Assembly (NCBI GenBank): GCA_965662355.1
Contig: CBFIHP010000028.1
Location: 1-58,569 of the forward strand
Origin: GCA-2683825 sp965662355
GTDB lineage: Bacteria; Planctomycetota; UBA1135; GCA-002686595
Length of the DNA stretch: 58,569 nucleotides
Direction: 5' to 3'
How positions within the stretch are numbered: the first letter of the stretch is position 1; each line of letters starts with the position of its first letter. The notes beneath the pieces are model-generated. The model did no database searches. It was not told the origin of the DNA and saw nothing but the letters and a program-made list of their open reading frames with translations. Below, in pieces: positions 1 through 8,660 of this stretch. A program made the translations under genes and the position numbers.

Positions 1-473
1 ATGGCTGCCTCTTGCGAGGAGCATTGGCCTTCGCCTTCGTCGGAGACCTTGGCGAGAATGGCGGCGGTCTTGGCCGAGCAGCTCTTCTCTTCGGCGGCTT
101 GGCTGCAGGTGCCGGCGGCGGCCAGGACGATGTCGGAGTCGGTCGCCGCGGTGGCGACTTTCTCGGTGGACTCGGTCAGGCGTCGCGATGCGATTTCCAG
201 ACGCACGGAAGACAGTTCGGATTCGAGGGCTGCCAGCTCGGCTTGCAGGAAGGCGAGCTCGGCGTTGGCGCGCTGCACGCGGGCCTTGGCATAGAAGCCT
301 TCGAGTTCAGCGGTGGCCGAGGCCACCAGCTTCGTCTCGCATGCGGCCAGGGCTTCTTCGCAGGCTACGCTGGCCTCGGAGCAGTTCTCGGCGGCGTCCT
401 TCGTACATGAATCCTGGGCGAGGACGAGTCCGGGGCACAGGGCGAGCAAGAGGGGGGGGAGCAGTCGCTTCAT
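1..473 (-). CDS. Exported Cys-rich coiled-coil protein, 3' end off the window
   Basis: Reading leftwards from an ATG at 471-473, the frame stays open to the window edge, giving 157 codons with the C-terminus missing. The N-terminus (MKRLLPPLLLALCPGLVLA) is a typical Sec signal peptide with likely cleavage before QD. The mature part starts with cysteines at residues 23, 31, 38 and 45; the last three are spaced exactly seven apart, so they would lie on one face of a helix. A long Ala/Glu/Leu-rich stretch follows (about residues 47-110), predicted to be helical or coiled coil, with two more cysteines near 123 and 131. I recognise no family. Periplasmic or cell-surface location is inferred from the signal peptide. 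Confidence 0.7.
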   Translation of the reverse strand, partial: MKRLLPPLLLALCPGLVLAQDSCTKDAAENCSEASVACEEALAACETKLVASATAELEGFYAKARVQRANAELAFLQAELAALESELSSVRLEIASRRLTESTEKVATAATDSDIVLAAAGTCSQAAEEKSCSAKTAAILAKVSDEGEGQCSSQEAA

Positions 474-711
474 TCGTGGTCTTATTGGTGTCAGGTAGAA
501 ATCGGCTTGGGCGGTCGGTCAGCTCCCGCGCGGGGCGGGACGACTCCATACGCTAAAGGATAGGCGACTTGTTAGCGCCAGCCGGTAGGGGAAGGGTAAA
601 TCCGTCGAACCCGGGGTCCTGGGCCTTGTGGAACCTCCACCTCGGGGGCGGCGATTGGCATTTCTTCCGTGAGGATGGGAAGGTAGTCAACCCTCACCAG
701 AGATTCCTTGC

Positions 712-2118
712 ATGCCCAATCACTTCGATCGCCGTACCGCGCTCTCCTATGCCTCCGCCGCCTCGGCCATCGGCGGTCTGGCCGCCACCGGGTGCGTGAG
801 CGCCCGCCCCATCCGCCACGTCCAGGGCCGTCTGCGCCATGCGTGTATCGGCGTAGGGGGCATGGGAGGGGCGGATGCGGAACAAATATCCTCCCACCCC
901 GAGGTCGACATCGTCGCTCTGTGCGACGTCGATCAGGGCAAGCTCGACGCGGCGAAAGCCAAGCACCCGGATGCGCGTACGTACCGCGATTGGCGTGAGC
1001 TGCTCCAGAAAGAGCGCGACAACATCGACTCGGTGAACGTCACGACGCCCGATCACATGCATGCGGTGATCACGCTCTCGGCCCTCGCGGATCGAAAGCA
1101 TGTGTATTGTCAAAAACCTCTGACGCGCACCGTTTCGGAAGCCCGAGCCGTCGCCCGCGCGGCTGAGCGCGCCGGCGTGGTGACCCAGATGGGGATTCAG
1201 AATCGCTCGCGGCCCTTCTATCGCTCGGCCCACGAGCTCTTTCAAAGGAACCTGATCGGCAAGGTCTACGAGATCCACGTCTGGACCGATCGGCCGAACA
1301 ACTGGTGGCCCCAGGGCGTCGGCCGCCCCGACGGCTCCGATCCCGTTCCGGAAGGGCTCGATTGGGATCTCTGGCTCGGCGTCGCCCCGAAACGCCCGTT
1401 CAAGGCGGGCCAGTACCATCCGTTTGCATGGCGCGGTTGGGAGGATTTTGGGACCGGCGCCCAGGGCGATATGGCGTGTCACCTGATGGACCCGGCCTTC
1501 TGGTTTCTCGAGCTGGGCGCACCGACGCGCATTCGCTCCGACGGGCCGACACCGAACGGCGAGACCTATCCCCTGTGGTCGACGATTGAGTACGAATTCG
1601 CCGGCAACCAGCACACGACAAAGGGGCCGCTGCGTTTCACGTGGTACGACGGCGGCCGCAAGGCCCCCAAGCAGCTCCTTTCCGATCTCGGCGTCGTCGA
1701 TCCGCCGCCGAAAAAAGAGGGTGAAGAGGGTGAAGAGGGGGAAGCCAAACCCGAAGAGGGCAAACCGCCCGTCACCCTGCCTGCCAACGGTTGTCTTCTC
1801 GTCGGAACGGAAGGAGCGATGTGGGCCGATCCCTATGCAGCGCCGAGGCTCTTGCCAGAGGAGAGGTTCGCGGACGTCACCATCCCCGAGGTCGAGGGCC
1901 TCAACCACTGGCACCAGTGGGTCGACGCCTGTCGCGGTGATGGGGTGGCCAGCGCGCCCTTCGAATACTCCGCCTACCTGACGGAGATCGCCCTCCTGGG
2001 CAACATCGCACTGCGCTTCCCCCACGAGACCCTGCACTGGAACGGCAAGCGCATGCGCTTCTCGAATCCCGCCGCGAATGAGTTTCTCTTTTCGAAACCG
2101 CGCGGTGGATGGTCCTGA
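712..2118 (+). CDS. Gfo/Idh/MocA family oxidoreductase, Tat-type signal
   Basis: Predicted NAD(P)-dependent oxidoreductase of the Gfo/Idh/MocA family, 468 residues; members act on sugars and related polyols. The N-terminus has a twin-arginine motif (DRRTALSYAS) followed by a hydrophobic Ala-rich stretch ending at a Cys (TGC), so export by Tat and possibly lipid attachment are likely. The Rossmann motif GVGGMGGAD (about residues 47-55), the CDVD strand end and the lysine in CQKPLTRTVSEAR correspond to the cofactor-binding and catalytic parts. An acidic low-complexity insert (EGEEGEEGEAKPEEG) sits near residue 350. The gene stands alone and converges on the gat operon with a 7-base gap. The substrate cannot be read from the sequence. 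Confidence 0.88.
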   Translation: MPNHFDRRTALSYASAASAIGGLAATGCVSARPIRHVQGRLRHACIGVGGMGGADAEQISSHPEVDIVALCDVDQGKLDAAKAKHPDARTYRDWRELLQKERDNIDSVNVTTPDHMHAVITLSALADRKHVYCQKPLTRTVSEARAVARAAERAGVVTQMGIQNRSRPFYRSAHELFQRNLIGKVYEIHVWTDRPNNWWPQGVGRPDGSDPVPEGLDWDLWLGVAPKRPFKAGQYHPFAWRGWEDFGTGAQGDMACHLMDPAFWFLELGAPTRIRSDGPTPNGETYPLWSTIEYEFAGNQHTTKGPLRFTWYDGGRKAPKQLLSDLGVVDPPPKKEGEEGEEGEAKPEEGKPPVTLPANGCLLVGTEGAMWADPYAAPRLLPEERFADVTIPEVEGLNHWHQWVDACRGDGVASAPFEYSAYLTEIALLGNIALRFPHETLHWNGKRMRFSNPAANEFLFSKPRGGWS

Positions 2119-2125
2119 TACGGAG

Positions 2126-2491
2126 TCACTTGCGCATGAGCGTCTTCGTAATCGCAGGGCCCGCGATGCCGCCGGCCACGAGCACGAGCACGAGCCCCAG
2201 GCCGAGCTTCAGGATCCCATGCCAGCCGCGGGGCAAGCCTCCCCAGACGAACATCCCGCCCAGGATGCCGAAGATGACCAGGCCCGAGAGCAGGATCCAG
2301 CCTTCGCGGAAGAAGAGTCGCACGTCGCGGTGGGCGTGGCGATGATCGGGGTCGAGCACCCAGCCGCGCGGTAGCCGGGCGCGGATCTCGCGCGGGGTCA
2401 GGGCGGGGCGGCCCCTTTCGAGCTCGACGAGGTCGATCAACTCGGAGATCGGCACGTGGGCTTGGGGGGCGGGGGACTCTTCGCCGTTCAT
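2126..2491 (-). CDS. Small two-helix membrane protein at the end of the gat operon
   Basis: The 121-residue protein starts MNGEESPAPQ at an ATG (2489-2491) that overlaps the gatB stop codon as ATGA; the open frame extends further upstream, but only inside gatB. The first 65 residues are soluble and charged, with a segment ISELIDLVELERGRPALTPREI. Two hydrophobic helices follow (about residues 71-92 and 96-116), and the protein ends ITKTLMRK. I recognise no family. Its position suggests translational coupling to GatB, but nothing links it to amidotransferase function. Confidence 0.75.
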   Translation of the reverse strand: MNGEESPAPQAHVPISELIDLVELERGRPALTPREIRARLPRGWVLDPDHRHAHRDVRLFFREGWILLSGLVIFGILGGMFVWGGLPRGWHGILKLGLGLVLVLVAGGIAGPAITKTLMRK

Positions 2492-3915
2492 CCCGCGTCG
2501 TCTTCGATCAAGCGCAGGAGCGTGTCGCGTACGTCCTTGGGGTTCGCCTTGCCTCCGGAGGCCTTCATCACGGGGCCGACCAGGGCGCCGAGGGCTTTCA
2601 GCTTGCCCTCTCGCACCTGGGCCATGACCTCGTCGCGCCCGGAGAGCGCGTCGCGGCACCAGGCTTCGATGGCTCCGGGATCGCTGACCTGTTCGAGTCC
2701 GAGCTCTCGCACGAGCTGGGCCGCGTCCTTTCCGGTGTCGAGCATGTGCGCGAGCACCTCGCGTCCACCGTTGCGGTTGATCTTGCCGCCCTGCACCAAT
2801 CCGATCAGCTCGCCGAGCCTGGTCGCGGTGATCGGCGCTGCTTCGAGTTCGAGTTCACGTTCGCCCAGGGCCCGCATGAGATCGTTCGTGATCCAGTTGG
2901 CGACGTCCTTGGCTTCGGCGCCTGTCTCGAGCGTCGCTTCGAAGAAGTCGGCGACCGCGCGATCGGCGCACAGCACTTCGGCGTCGTAGGCGGACAGGTG
3001 CCATTCGCTCTCGAAGCGTGCACGACGCGCACCGGGGAGCTCCGGAACCTCCGCTCGCCGTGCTTCGAGAAAGTCCGCGGCCAGGCGTAGGGGAGGCAGG
3101 TCGGGTTCCGGGAAGTAGCGGTAGTCGTCCGCGTCTTCCTTGGTGCGCATGGTGCGGGTCTCGGCCTTGTTCGGATCCCAGAGCCGCGTTTCCTGGACGA
3201 TGTTGTCGCCCGCATCCAGGACGGCCTGCTGGCGTACGATCTCGTGCTCGATGGCGTCGCCCACATGGCGGATGGAATTCAGGTTCTTGATCTCGACCTT
3301 GGTACCCAAGGGCGTTCCCGGCTCGTGCAACGAGACGTTGACATCGCAACGCAGGCTGCCCTTCTCCATATCGCCGTCGGAGACGCGTGCATAGCGCAGG
3401 ATCTCACGCAGCGCGGTGAGGAAGGTCTTGGCCTCGGCGGAGGTGCGCAGGTCGGGTTCGGTCACCATCTCGATCAAGGGCACGCCAGCTCGATTCAGGT
3501 CCACGAGCGTCCGCTCGCCGCGATCGTGGATGGCCTTGCCGGCGTCCTCTTCCATGTGGATGCGCGTGAAGCGCACGCGCGAGCCATCGGGCAGTGGCAC
3601 GCTGCCGTTCAAGGCGAGCGGGCGATCGAACTGGGAGATCTGATAGCCCTTGGGCAGGTCGCAGTAGAAGTAGTTCTTGCGCGCGAAGATGCTCTCGCTG
3701 GCGACGTCCGAATCGAGTGCCAGACAGGCGCGCACGGCCAGCGCCACCGCCTGCTCGTTCAAGACGGGCAAAGCACCTGGCTGGGCGCTGCAGACCATGC
3801 ACGTTTGTGAGTTGGGGGACTCGCCGAAGGTGTTGGCACAAGCGCAGAAGAGCTTGGTGCTCGTTCCCAGCTGGCAGTGGACTTCGAGTCCAATGACCGT
3901 TTCCAGAGCACTCAT
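2488..3915 (-). CDS. gatB: Asp/Glu-tRNA amidotransferase subunit B
   Basis: GatB, 475 residues, the tRNA-binding kinase-like subunit of the GatCAB complex. It converts Glu-tRNA(Gln) and/or Asp-tRNA(Asn) to Gln-tRNA and Asn-tRNA in the cytoplasm. Family signatures are visible: ETVIGLEVHCQL at the start, YFYCDLPKGYQISQFD, HMEEDAGKAIHD and DVNVSLH. The C-terminal YqeY/GatB tail domain ends RDTLLRLIEDDAG. The start is the ATG at 3913-3915 overlapping the gatA stop (ATGA); 23 upstream in-frame codons belong to the gatA-overlapping part and do not look like GatB. The order gatC-gatA-gatB supports one operon. Confidence 0.97.
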   Translation of the reverse strand: MSALETVIGLEVHCQLGTSTKLFCACANTFGESPNSQTCMVCSAQPGALPVLNEQAVALAVRACLALDSDVASESIFARKNYFYCDLPKGYQISQFDRPLALNGSVPLPDGSRVRFTRIHMEEDAGKAIHDRGERTLVDLNRAGVPLIEMVTEPDLRTSAEAKTFLTALREILRYARVSDGDMEKGSLRCDVNVSLHEPGTPLGTKVEIKNLNSIRHVGDAIEHEIVRQQAVLDAGDNIVQETRLWDPNKAETRTMRTKEDADDYRYFPEPDLPPLRLAADFLEARRAEVPELPGARRARFESEWHLSAYDAEVLCADRAVADFFEATLETGAEAKDVANWITNDLMRALGERELELEAAPITATRLGELIGLVQGGKINRNGGREVLAHMLDTGKDAAQLVRELGLEQVSDPGAIEAWCRDALSGRDEVMAQVREGKLKALGALVGPVMKASGGKANPKDVRDTLLRLIEDDAG

Positions 3916-5378
3916 GCGAAGGACCTCGGGGCTTGCCAGATGCTCTTGCGAGCTTCTTCGTAGAGTCGCGCCGCGCCGAGGCACAGCTCGTCGGCTCCGC
4001 GGGCGGCGCTGAACTGCAGTCCGACCGGAAGCTCGTTGCCGTCTTCACCGAGGTTGCCGCACGGCACGCTGACCGCCGGCAGGCCCGCGAGGCTGGCCGG
4101 TACCGTCATCACATCCGAGGCATACATGGCCAGCGGATCGCGGGTGCGTTCCCCGAGCCGGAAGGCCGGCGTAGGCGATGTGGGGGAGACGATCACATCC
4201 AGCTTGGCGAAGGCCTGCGCGAACTCGGCGGCCATCGCACGGCGCGTGTCGAGGGCCCTCTTGTACCAGGCGTCGGAGTAGCCCTCGGACAGTACGTACG
4301 TGCCCAAGAGAATACGGCGCTTGACCTCCGGCCCGAAGCCGACCGCGCGCGTGCGAGCCATCATGCCCGCGAGACTGCCATCGCCCTCGACCCTCTGGCC
4401 GTAGCGCACGCCTTCGAAGCGCGACAGGTTCGAGGAGGCCTCCGCCGTGGCGACAACGTAGTACGTGGGGATGGCCAGCTCGCTGGTCTCGAGCTGAAAA
4501 TCGACGAGTTCGGCGCCTTGGGAGCGAAGCAGGTCGAAGGCCTCCTCGGTACGCTCGCGCACGCCCGGGTCGATCCCCGCGCTGGCCTTCGCTTCCCGGT
4601 GCATACCGATGCGCAGGCCCTTCAGGCTCCTCGGAGCCGCGGCTCCGGTGTCGCCGCAGTCGATCGAGGTCGCATCCCGCGGATCCGCTCCACCCAGGAC
4701 CGACAGGGCGAGCTCGAGATCCCGCGTGCTTCGGGCAAGCGCTCCAACCTGGTCGAGGGACGAGCCGAAAGCCACCAGGCCGAAACGTGACAAGCGTCCA
4801 TAGCTCGGCTTGAAGCCGGAGATACCACAGAGCGCTGCCGGCTGGCGCACGGAGCCGCCCGTGTCCGAACCGAGTGCCAACGGCACGATGCCCGCCGCGA
4901 CGGACGCGGCACTGCCGCTCGAGGAACCACCGGGTGCGCGCTCGAGATCCCATGGGTTGCGCGTCGTTCGATACGCGGAGTTCTCCCCGGACGAGCCCAT
5001 GGCGAATTCGTCCATCTGTGCATTGCCGATCAAGAGCGCGTCCGCGTCCAGGGCGCGTTGGATGACCGTCGCGTTGTAGGGCGGGCGATAGCCCTCGAGG
5101 ATGCGGCTTCCGCAGTGGGTCTCCCACCCGCGCACGCACAGGTTGGACTTGACGATCATGGGCACGCCGAAGAGCTCGCCCAGGGGCTCACCGCTCTTGC
5201 GCTTGGCCTCCAGCGCGTCGGCCCGCAGTTGCGCACCTTCGCGATCGAGCGAGGCGAGTGCCTGCAAGCGCTCGTCGTCGCGCTCGATACGCGCCAGGAC
5301 TTCGTCCAGGGTTTCGTGCACCGTTCGCGAACCGTCGCGTGTCGCATCCCTGACGTCCGTTGCGTCCAGCAGACTCAC
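3912..5378 (-). CDS. gatA: Asp/Glu-tRNA amidotransferase subunit A
   Basis: GatA, 488 residues, the amidase-signature subunit that releases ammonia from glutamine for the GatB-bound tRNA. The catalytic Lys-Ser-Ser triad is visible: Lys in GVPMIVKSNLC, the Ser-cisSer region GSDTGGSVRQPAALCG, and the nucleophile in PGGSSSGSAASVAAG. The usual VKDN is VKSN here, a mild variation. Length is normal. The ATG overlaps the gatC stop by four bases and its own stop overlaps gatB, so the three subunits are probably translationally coupled. Confidence 0.97.
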   Translation of the reverse strand: MSLLDATDVRDATRDGSRTVHETLDEVLARIERDDERLQALASLDREGAQLRADALEAKRKSGEPLGELFGVPMIVKSNLCVRGWETHCGSRILEGYRPPYNATVIQRALDADALLIGNAQMDEFAMGSSGENSAYRTTRNPWDLERAPGGSSSGSAASVAAGIVPLALGSDTGGSVRQPAALCGISGFKPSYGRLSRFGLVAFGSSLDQVGALARSTRDLELALSVLGGADPRDATSIDCGDTGAAAPRSLKGLRIGMHREAKASAGIDPGVRERTEEAFDLLRSQGAELVDFQLETSELAIPTYYVVATAEASSNLSRFEGVRYGQRVEGDGSLAGMMARTRAVGFGPEVKRRILLGTYVLSEGYSDAWYKRALDTRRAMAAEFAQAFAKLDVIVSPTSPTPAFRLGERTRDPLAMYASDVMTVPASLAGLPAVSVPCGNLGEDGNELPVGLQFSAARGADELCLGAARLYEEARKSIWQAPRSFA

Positions 5379-5716
5379 GAGGAGCCTCCTATGGTCTTCG
5401 GCACAGCATAGAAATCGTCATGGCGCTCCGGTGCGTTGGCCAGCAGCTCATCGGGAGTGAGCGAGGGCCGCTGCAGGTCCTCGCGCAAGACGCTCGGGGA
5501 CGGGGTTTCGTTCGTCGCCTGGGGCCCGAGTTCGTTGTCCTCGAGCTTCTGGAAGGCCTTCAGGATGCGCTCCAGGTGGGGGGCCGTGGCGGCGATTTCA
5601 TCCGCTTGGAGGTCCAGTCGGGCGAGCCCGCTGAGCTTCTGCACCCGTTCGAGAGCCTCGGCCGTGGGCGGGGCGGAATCGTCGTTTCGAGGCGCTGTTG
5701 GGGAGTCGGGAGCCAT
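5375..5716 (-). CDS. gatC: Asp/Glu-tRNA amidotransferase subunit C
   Basis: GatC, 113 residues, the small belt subunit that stabilises GatA-GatB. After a Ser/Pro-rich extension of about 20 residues comes the family core: VQKLSGLARLDL, the stretch around HLERILKAFQKLE, and a C-terminal tail ending FYAVPKTIGGSS, similar to the conserved GatC ending with Pro-Lys near the C-terminus. First gene of the minus-strand gatCAB operon, diverging from the membrane-protein gene at 5799; 82 bases separate them. Confidence 0.92.
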   Translation of the reverse strand: MAPDSPTAPRNDDSAPPTAEALERVQKLSGLARLDLQADEIAATAPHLERILKAFQKLEDNELGPQATNETPSPSVLREDLQRPSLTPDELLANAPERHDDFYAVPKTIGGSS

Positions 5717-5768
5717 GGGGGCGGGATTCTACGCAGCTGGAGGGCCGCCGTCGCCCGTTGCACTTGTC

Positions 5769-5797
5769 GGGGGGTCGGGCCTGGCGTAGGGTTCCCG
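5769..5797 (+). promoter_or_regulatory. Weak candidate promoter before the 5799 gene
   Basis: TTGTCG, then 17 bases, then TAGGGT, only a few bases before the ATG at 5799. Both hexamers match the sigma-70 consensus poorly. If real, the transcript would be nearly leaderless. Confidence 0.2.
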
Positions 5798-5798
5798 C

Positions 5799-6509
5799 AT
5801 GTTCGCTTTCGCCACATCGGGGCCGGAGGGCCCCAGCGACGCGATTGGCGTCGGTTTGGTCCTCGCATCGGTCGGTGGATTCCTGCTCGCCAATTCGATC
5901 GTCTTTCGTCACCCGCGCACGCTCCTGGCCGAGTTCTTCGGTGGGCAGCGGGGGAAGTTGACTTCGATTCGCGGCTACATCTTCCACCGTCTGCAGATCC
6001 ATCTCGGCTTTCTGTTCCTGCTGCTCGGGTTCGGCTTTCAGCTGTACGGTCACTACTACCGTCCGGATCTCCCGGCGACGGCTTCCGGGTTGGAAGCAGG
6101 CGTGGAAACGGGCTTCCCGCTTTCCTGGGTCGGCTTCGTGTTGGTGGCGGTGGGTGTGCTCGAAGTCGGTGGCTGGTTGCTGTCCCACGCGCTCTTCCGT
6201 CGCTACCTGCGCGAGTACTTCCGCGTCAACCCCCCGGATCTCGAAACGGACATGGCGCTCACCCGCGAGCTCGGTGATCTGTTCGGAATCCCCTCGACAG
6301 GGGACGACACCGTGCAGAGCTACCTCACGCGCGTGCGTCGAGCGGTCGGGCTCGAGGGTGTCCCGGGAGGATCACCGATCTCGTCCGGTTCGAAAGAGCG
6401 CTTGCCGGCTGGATCGCCGGCGTACGTCGGTTCCGGCGGGAAGCTGGGCTCCGTGCGTGTTCCCGGAGATAGCTTCCGCAGCATGGGGCCCGAGGAGGGG
6501 CTCGTCTGA
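5799..6509 (+). CDS. Membrane protein of unknown function
   Basis: The 236-residue protein has three likely transmembrane helices, around residues 17-36 (GVGLVLASVGGFLL), 68-86 (GFLFLLLGFGFQLYG) and 111-130 (FVLVAVGVLEVGGWLL). A soluble C-terminal third follows, with the segment LETDMALTRELGDLFGIP and a Gly/Ser-rich low-complexity tail. I recognise no family. It diverges from gatC and is followed by comF on the same strand about 70 bases later. Confidence 0.7.
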   Translation: MFAFATSGPEGPSDAIGVGLVLASVGGFLLANSIVFRHPRTLLAEFFGGQRGKLTSIRGYIFHRLQIHLGFLFLLLGFGFQLYGHYYRPDLPATASGLEAGVETGFPLSWVGFVLVAVGVLEVGGWLLSHALFRRYLREYFRVNPPDLETDMALTRELGDLFGIPSTGDDTVQSYLTRVRRAVGLEGVPGGSPISSGSKERLPAGSPAYVGSGGKLGSVRVPGDSFRSMGPEEGLV

Positions 6510-6582
6510 AAACGAAATCCAGCCCCGGCTCCTAGTGGTCGTAATGGTCGTAACCGCGCGCCCTGGGCGCGGTCCTTGGGGG

Positions 6583-7431
6583 ATGAGCTCTCGTTCGGCA
6601 ATTCGGCGTGGGATCCAGGACCGTGCGCTGCGCTTCGGAGCGGACGTCTGTGCTTTCGGTGCCGAATGGATCGAGGCTCTCTATCCGAATCTGTGTCCGC
6701 TCTGCGGAGCCCTCGCGGAAGGGCTCGGATGCGAGCAGCACCAGCTCGTCCACGACGCTGACGGCTCTCCGGGAGGACCCCGATGCAGGCGTTGTTTCGA
6801 GCGGCTCGCAACGCTGCTACCCGACGAGTCGCTGTGCGCGGCCTGTCGGCGCGATGGGTCCCTTCCCCGCGTGCGCGCGCTCTTCGACTATCACGAGGAT
6901 CCCGTGGCCCGGGACTGGATCCTTGCCCTCAAGCACCGTTCCCGAGCCGATCTTGCCGAACCCCTGGGGGCGCTCATGGCCGCCCGCTTTCGAGTGCTCG
7001 AGCCGACGGCGCGTGACATCGTCTGCCTGCCCGTGCCGGCCCATCCGCTGCGGCGCTTCGAGCGCGGATACGACCAGGCCTGGCTCCTCGCCCGCAGCCT
7101 TGCTCGCTGCCTGGGGGCGGATGCCCGCGCCCTGCGGGGTTTGCGGCGAGGGCGCTGGACGTCGCCCCAGGGAGCCCCCGGAGCGCGCTCGCGGGCATCG
7201 AATGTGCGCGGGGCCTTTCGTCTCGTCCGGCGTTGGCGGGACCAGCTCGTCGGCAAGCATCTGTGGTTGATCGACGACGTGGTCGTCTCGGGGGCCAGCG
7301 TGCGCGCCTGTCGCGATGCCCTGCGCGAGGCCGCGCCGGCGTCGGTCTCCGTCCTGGCCCTGGCGCGGGCCGAACGCCCGAGGTCGAGGCCCTTGACGTC
7401 GGACGCCATCCCTGTGCAAATGCGCCCTTGA
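6583..7431 (+). CDS. comF: ComF-type phosphoribosyltransferase-like protein
   Basis: ComF family protein, 282 residues from the ATG at 6583. It carries an N-terminal zinc-finger region (NLCPLCG, then CRRC and CAAC, about residues 40-90) and a C-terminal type I phosphoribosyltransferase domain with the PRPP-binding motif LWLIDDVVVSGASV. In competent bacteria ComF helps single-stranded DNA uptake; many genomes carry comF without known competence, so its role here is open. Alternative in-frame starts exist upstream (6544); none has a convincing ribosome-binding site. The stop overlaps the larC start (TTGA). Confidence 0.88.
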   Translation: MSSRSAIRRGIQDRALRFGADVCAFGAEWIEALYPNLCPLCGALAEGLGCEQHQLVHDADGSPGGPRCRRCFERLATLLPDESLCAACRRDGSLPRVRALFDYHEDPVARDWILALKHRSRADLAEPLGALMAARFRVLEPTARDIVCLPVPAHPLRRFERGYDQAWLLARSLARCLGADARALRGLRRGRWTSPQGAPGARSRASNVRGAFRLVRRWRDQLVGKHLWLIDDVVVSGASVRACRDALREAAPASVSVLALARAERPRSRPLTSDAIPVQMRP

Positions 7432-8660
7432 AGACCCTACTCGTCGAACCCTTCGGTGGTCTGGCCGGGGACATGTTCCTGGCCGCCCTCTGCGATCTCG
7501 AACACACCTCCTTCGACCTCGCTCGTCTCGAGCGCTTTGCGCGCAGTCTCGTTCCCGAGTCTCTGCAACTCGTTCTCGAAGAGGTCCAGCGCTCGGGGAT
7601 ACGGGCCAAGGTGTTGCGCGTCGTCACCCCGGAATCCGCGGCGCCGCCGCAGCGACATTTGAAGGACCTGCTGTCGCTGCTCGAGAAGAGTGAGCTGTCT
7701 TCCGCGGCAAAAGCGGATGCCGCGCGCGTGCTCACGCGACTCGGTCGAGCGGAGGCGCGCATTCACGGGGTGCCGCTGGAGCGTGTGCACTTCCATGAGA
7801 TCGGCGCGGTGGACACGCTTGTCGACGTGGCGGGGGCGGTCCATGCGCTCGAGTGTCTCGGGATCGAGCGAACCCTCGCGACCGCGCCCTATCTCGGCGG
7901 TGGTACGGTCGTTTGCGAACACGGCGAACTGCCGGTTCCTGCGCCGGCGACGGCGGCCTTGCTGCACGGTCGGCGCGTGCGCTACGGCCCCGGCGGAGAA
8001 CGTTGTACGCCCACCGCCGCGGCTCTGTTGTGCGAGCTGTTCCCCGAGCACGCTGAGCTCGAGGAGGACGGGCGGATCGAGGCCATCGGGTATGGCGCCG
8101 GGACGCGTGAACCGAGCGCAGGACCGCCGAATCTCGTGCGCGTAACGCTCTTGCATGGCAGCGCCAAAGCGGGTCTCCCGCAGCGTCGCAGGCGTACGCG
8201 CGCGGAGGCCTGGGCGATGGAGTGCAATCTCGACGATGTCAGCGGCGAGGAGCTCGGATTTCTCATGGGCGAGCTACGAGCGGAGGGCGCGCTCGAGGTC
8301 TGGAGTGTCCCCGTGCAGATGAAGAAGGACCGGCCCGGAGCCATCGTGTCGCTGCTCTGTCGAGGCGAGCGGCGCGAGCCGCTTGAAGAGCTGCTCTTCA
8401 CGCATTCACCGACCCTCGGCGTGCGCTGGAGTCGCGTCGAGCGCAGTGAGTGCGCGCGCCAGGAAGTGTGCGTGCAGGTGCGCGTGCGCGGCGAGGACGA
8501 AGAGGTGCGCGTCAAGGTGCGCGGTTCGGGGGATTCGCCGGGGCCGCTCGATATCTCGCCCGAATACGACGATCTGGCGCGCATCGCCAAGAAGACCGGA
8601 CGCCCGTTGCGGGAGATCGAGGCCCAGGCCATCGCCCTCGTACGCGAACGTTACGACTGA
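7428..8660 (+). CDS. larC: Nickel-pincer cofactor biosynthesis protein LarC
   Basis: LarC (old TIGR00299 family), about 410 residues, the CTP-dependent enzyme that inserts nickel into the pincer cofactor first found in lactate racemase. Motifs seen: VEPFGGLAGDMFLAAL at the N-terminus, HFHEIGAVDTLVDVAG, CTPTAAALL (usually TPTGAA), MECNLDDVSGEELGFL, MKKDRPGA, HSPTLGVRW and SPEYDDLARIAKKTGRPL. It is one uninterrupted frame, unlike the frameshifted larC1/larC2 of lactobacilli. The start is inferred to be the TTG at 7428, which overlaps the comF stop; no ATG is available before the conserved N-terminus. No larA, larB or larE is in the window. Confidence 0.9.
   Translation: MKTLLVEPFGGLAGDMFLAALCDLEHTSFDLARLERFARSLVPESLQLVLEEVQRSGIRAKVLRVVTPESAAPPQRHLKDLLSLLEKSELSSAAKADAARVLTRLGRAEARIHGVPLERVHFHEIGAVDTLVDVAGAVHALECLGIERTLATAPYLGGGTVVCEHGELPVPAPATAALLHGRRVRYGPGGERCTPTAAALLCELFPEHAELEEDGRIEAIGYGAGTREPSAGPPNLVRVTLLHGSAKAGLPQRRRRTRAEAWAMECNLDDVSGEELGFLMGELRAEGALEVWSVPVQMKKDRPGAIVSLLCRGERREPLEELLFTHSPTLGVRWSRVERSECARQEVCVQVRVRGEDEEVRVKVRGSGDSPGPLDISPEYDDLARIAKKTGRPLREIEAQAIALVRERYD

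Noticed and set aside
694..2037. Long minus-strand frame (447 codons) opposite the oxidoreductase
   Set aside because: It mirrors a gene with clear motifs on the plus strand. High-GC third-position bias creates such shadow frames.
7428..8660. Programmed frameshift in larC as in lactobacilli
   Set aside because: All conserved blocks lie in one uninterrupted frame.
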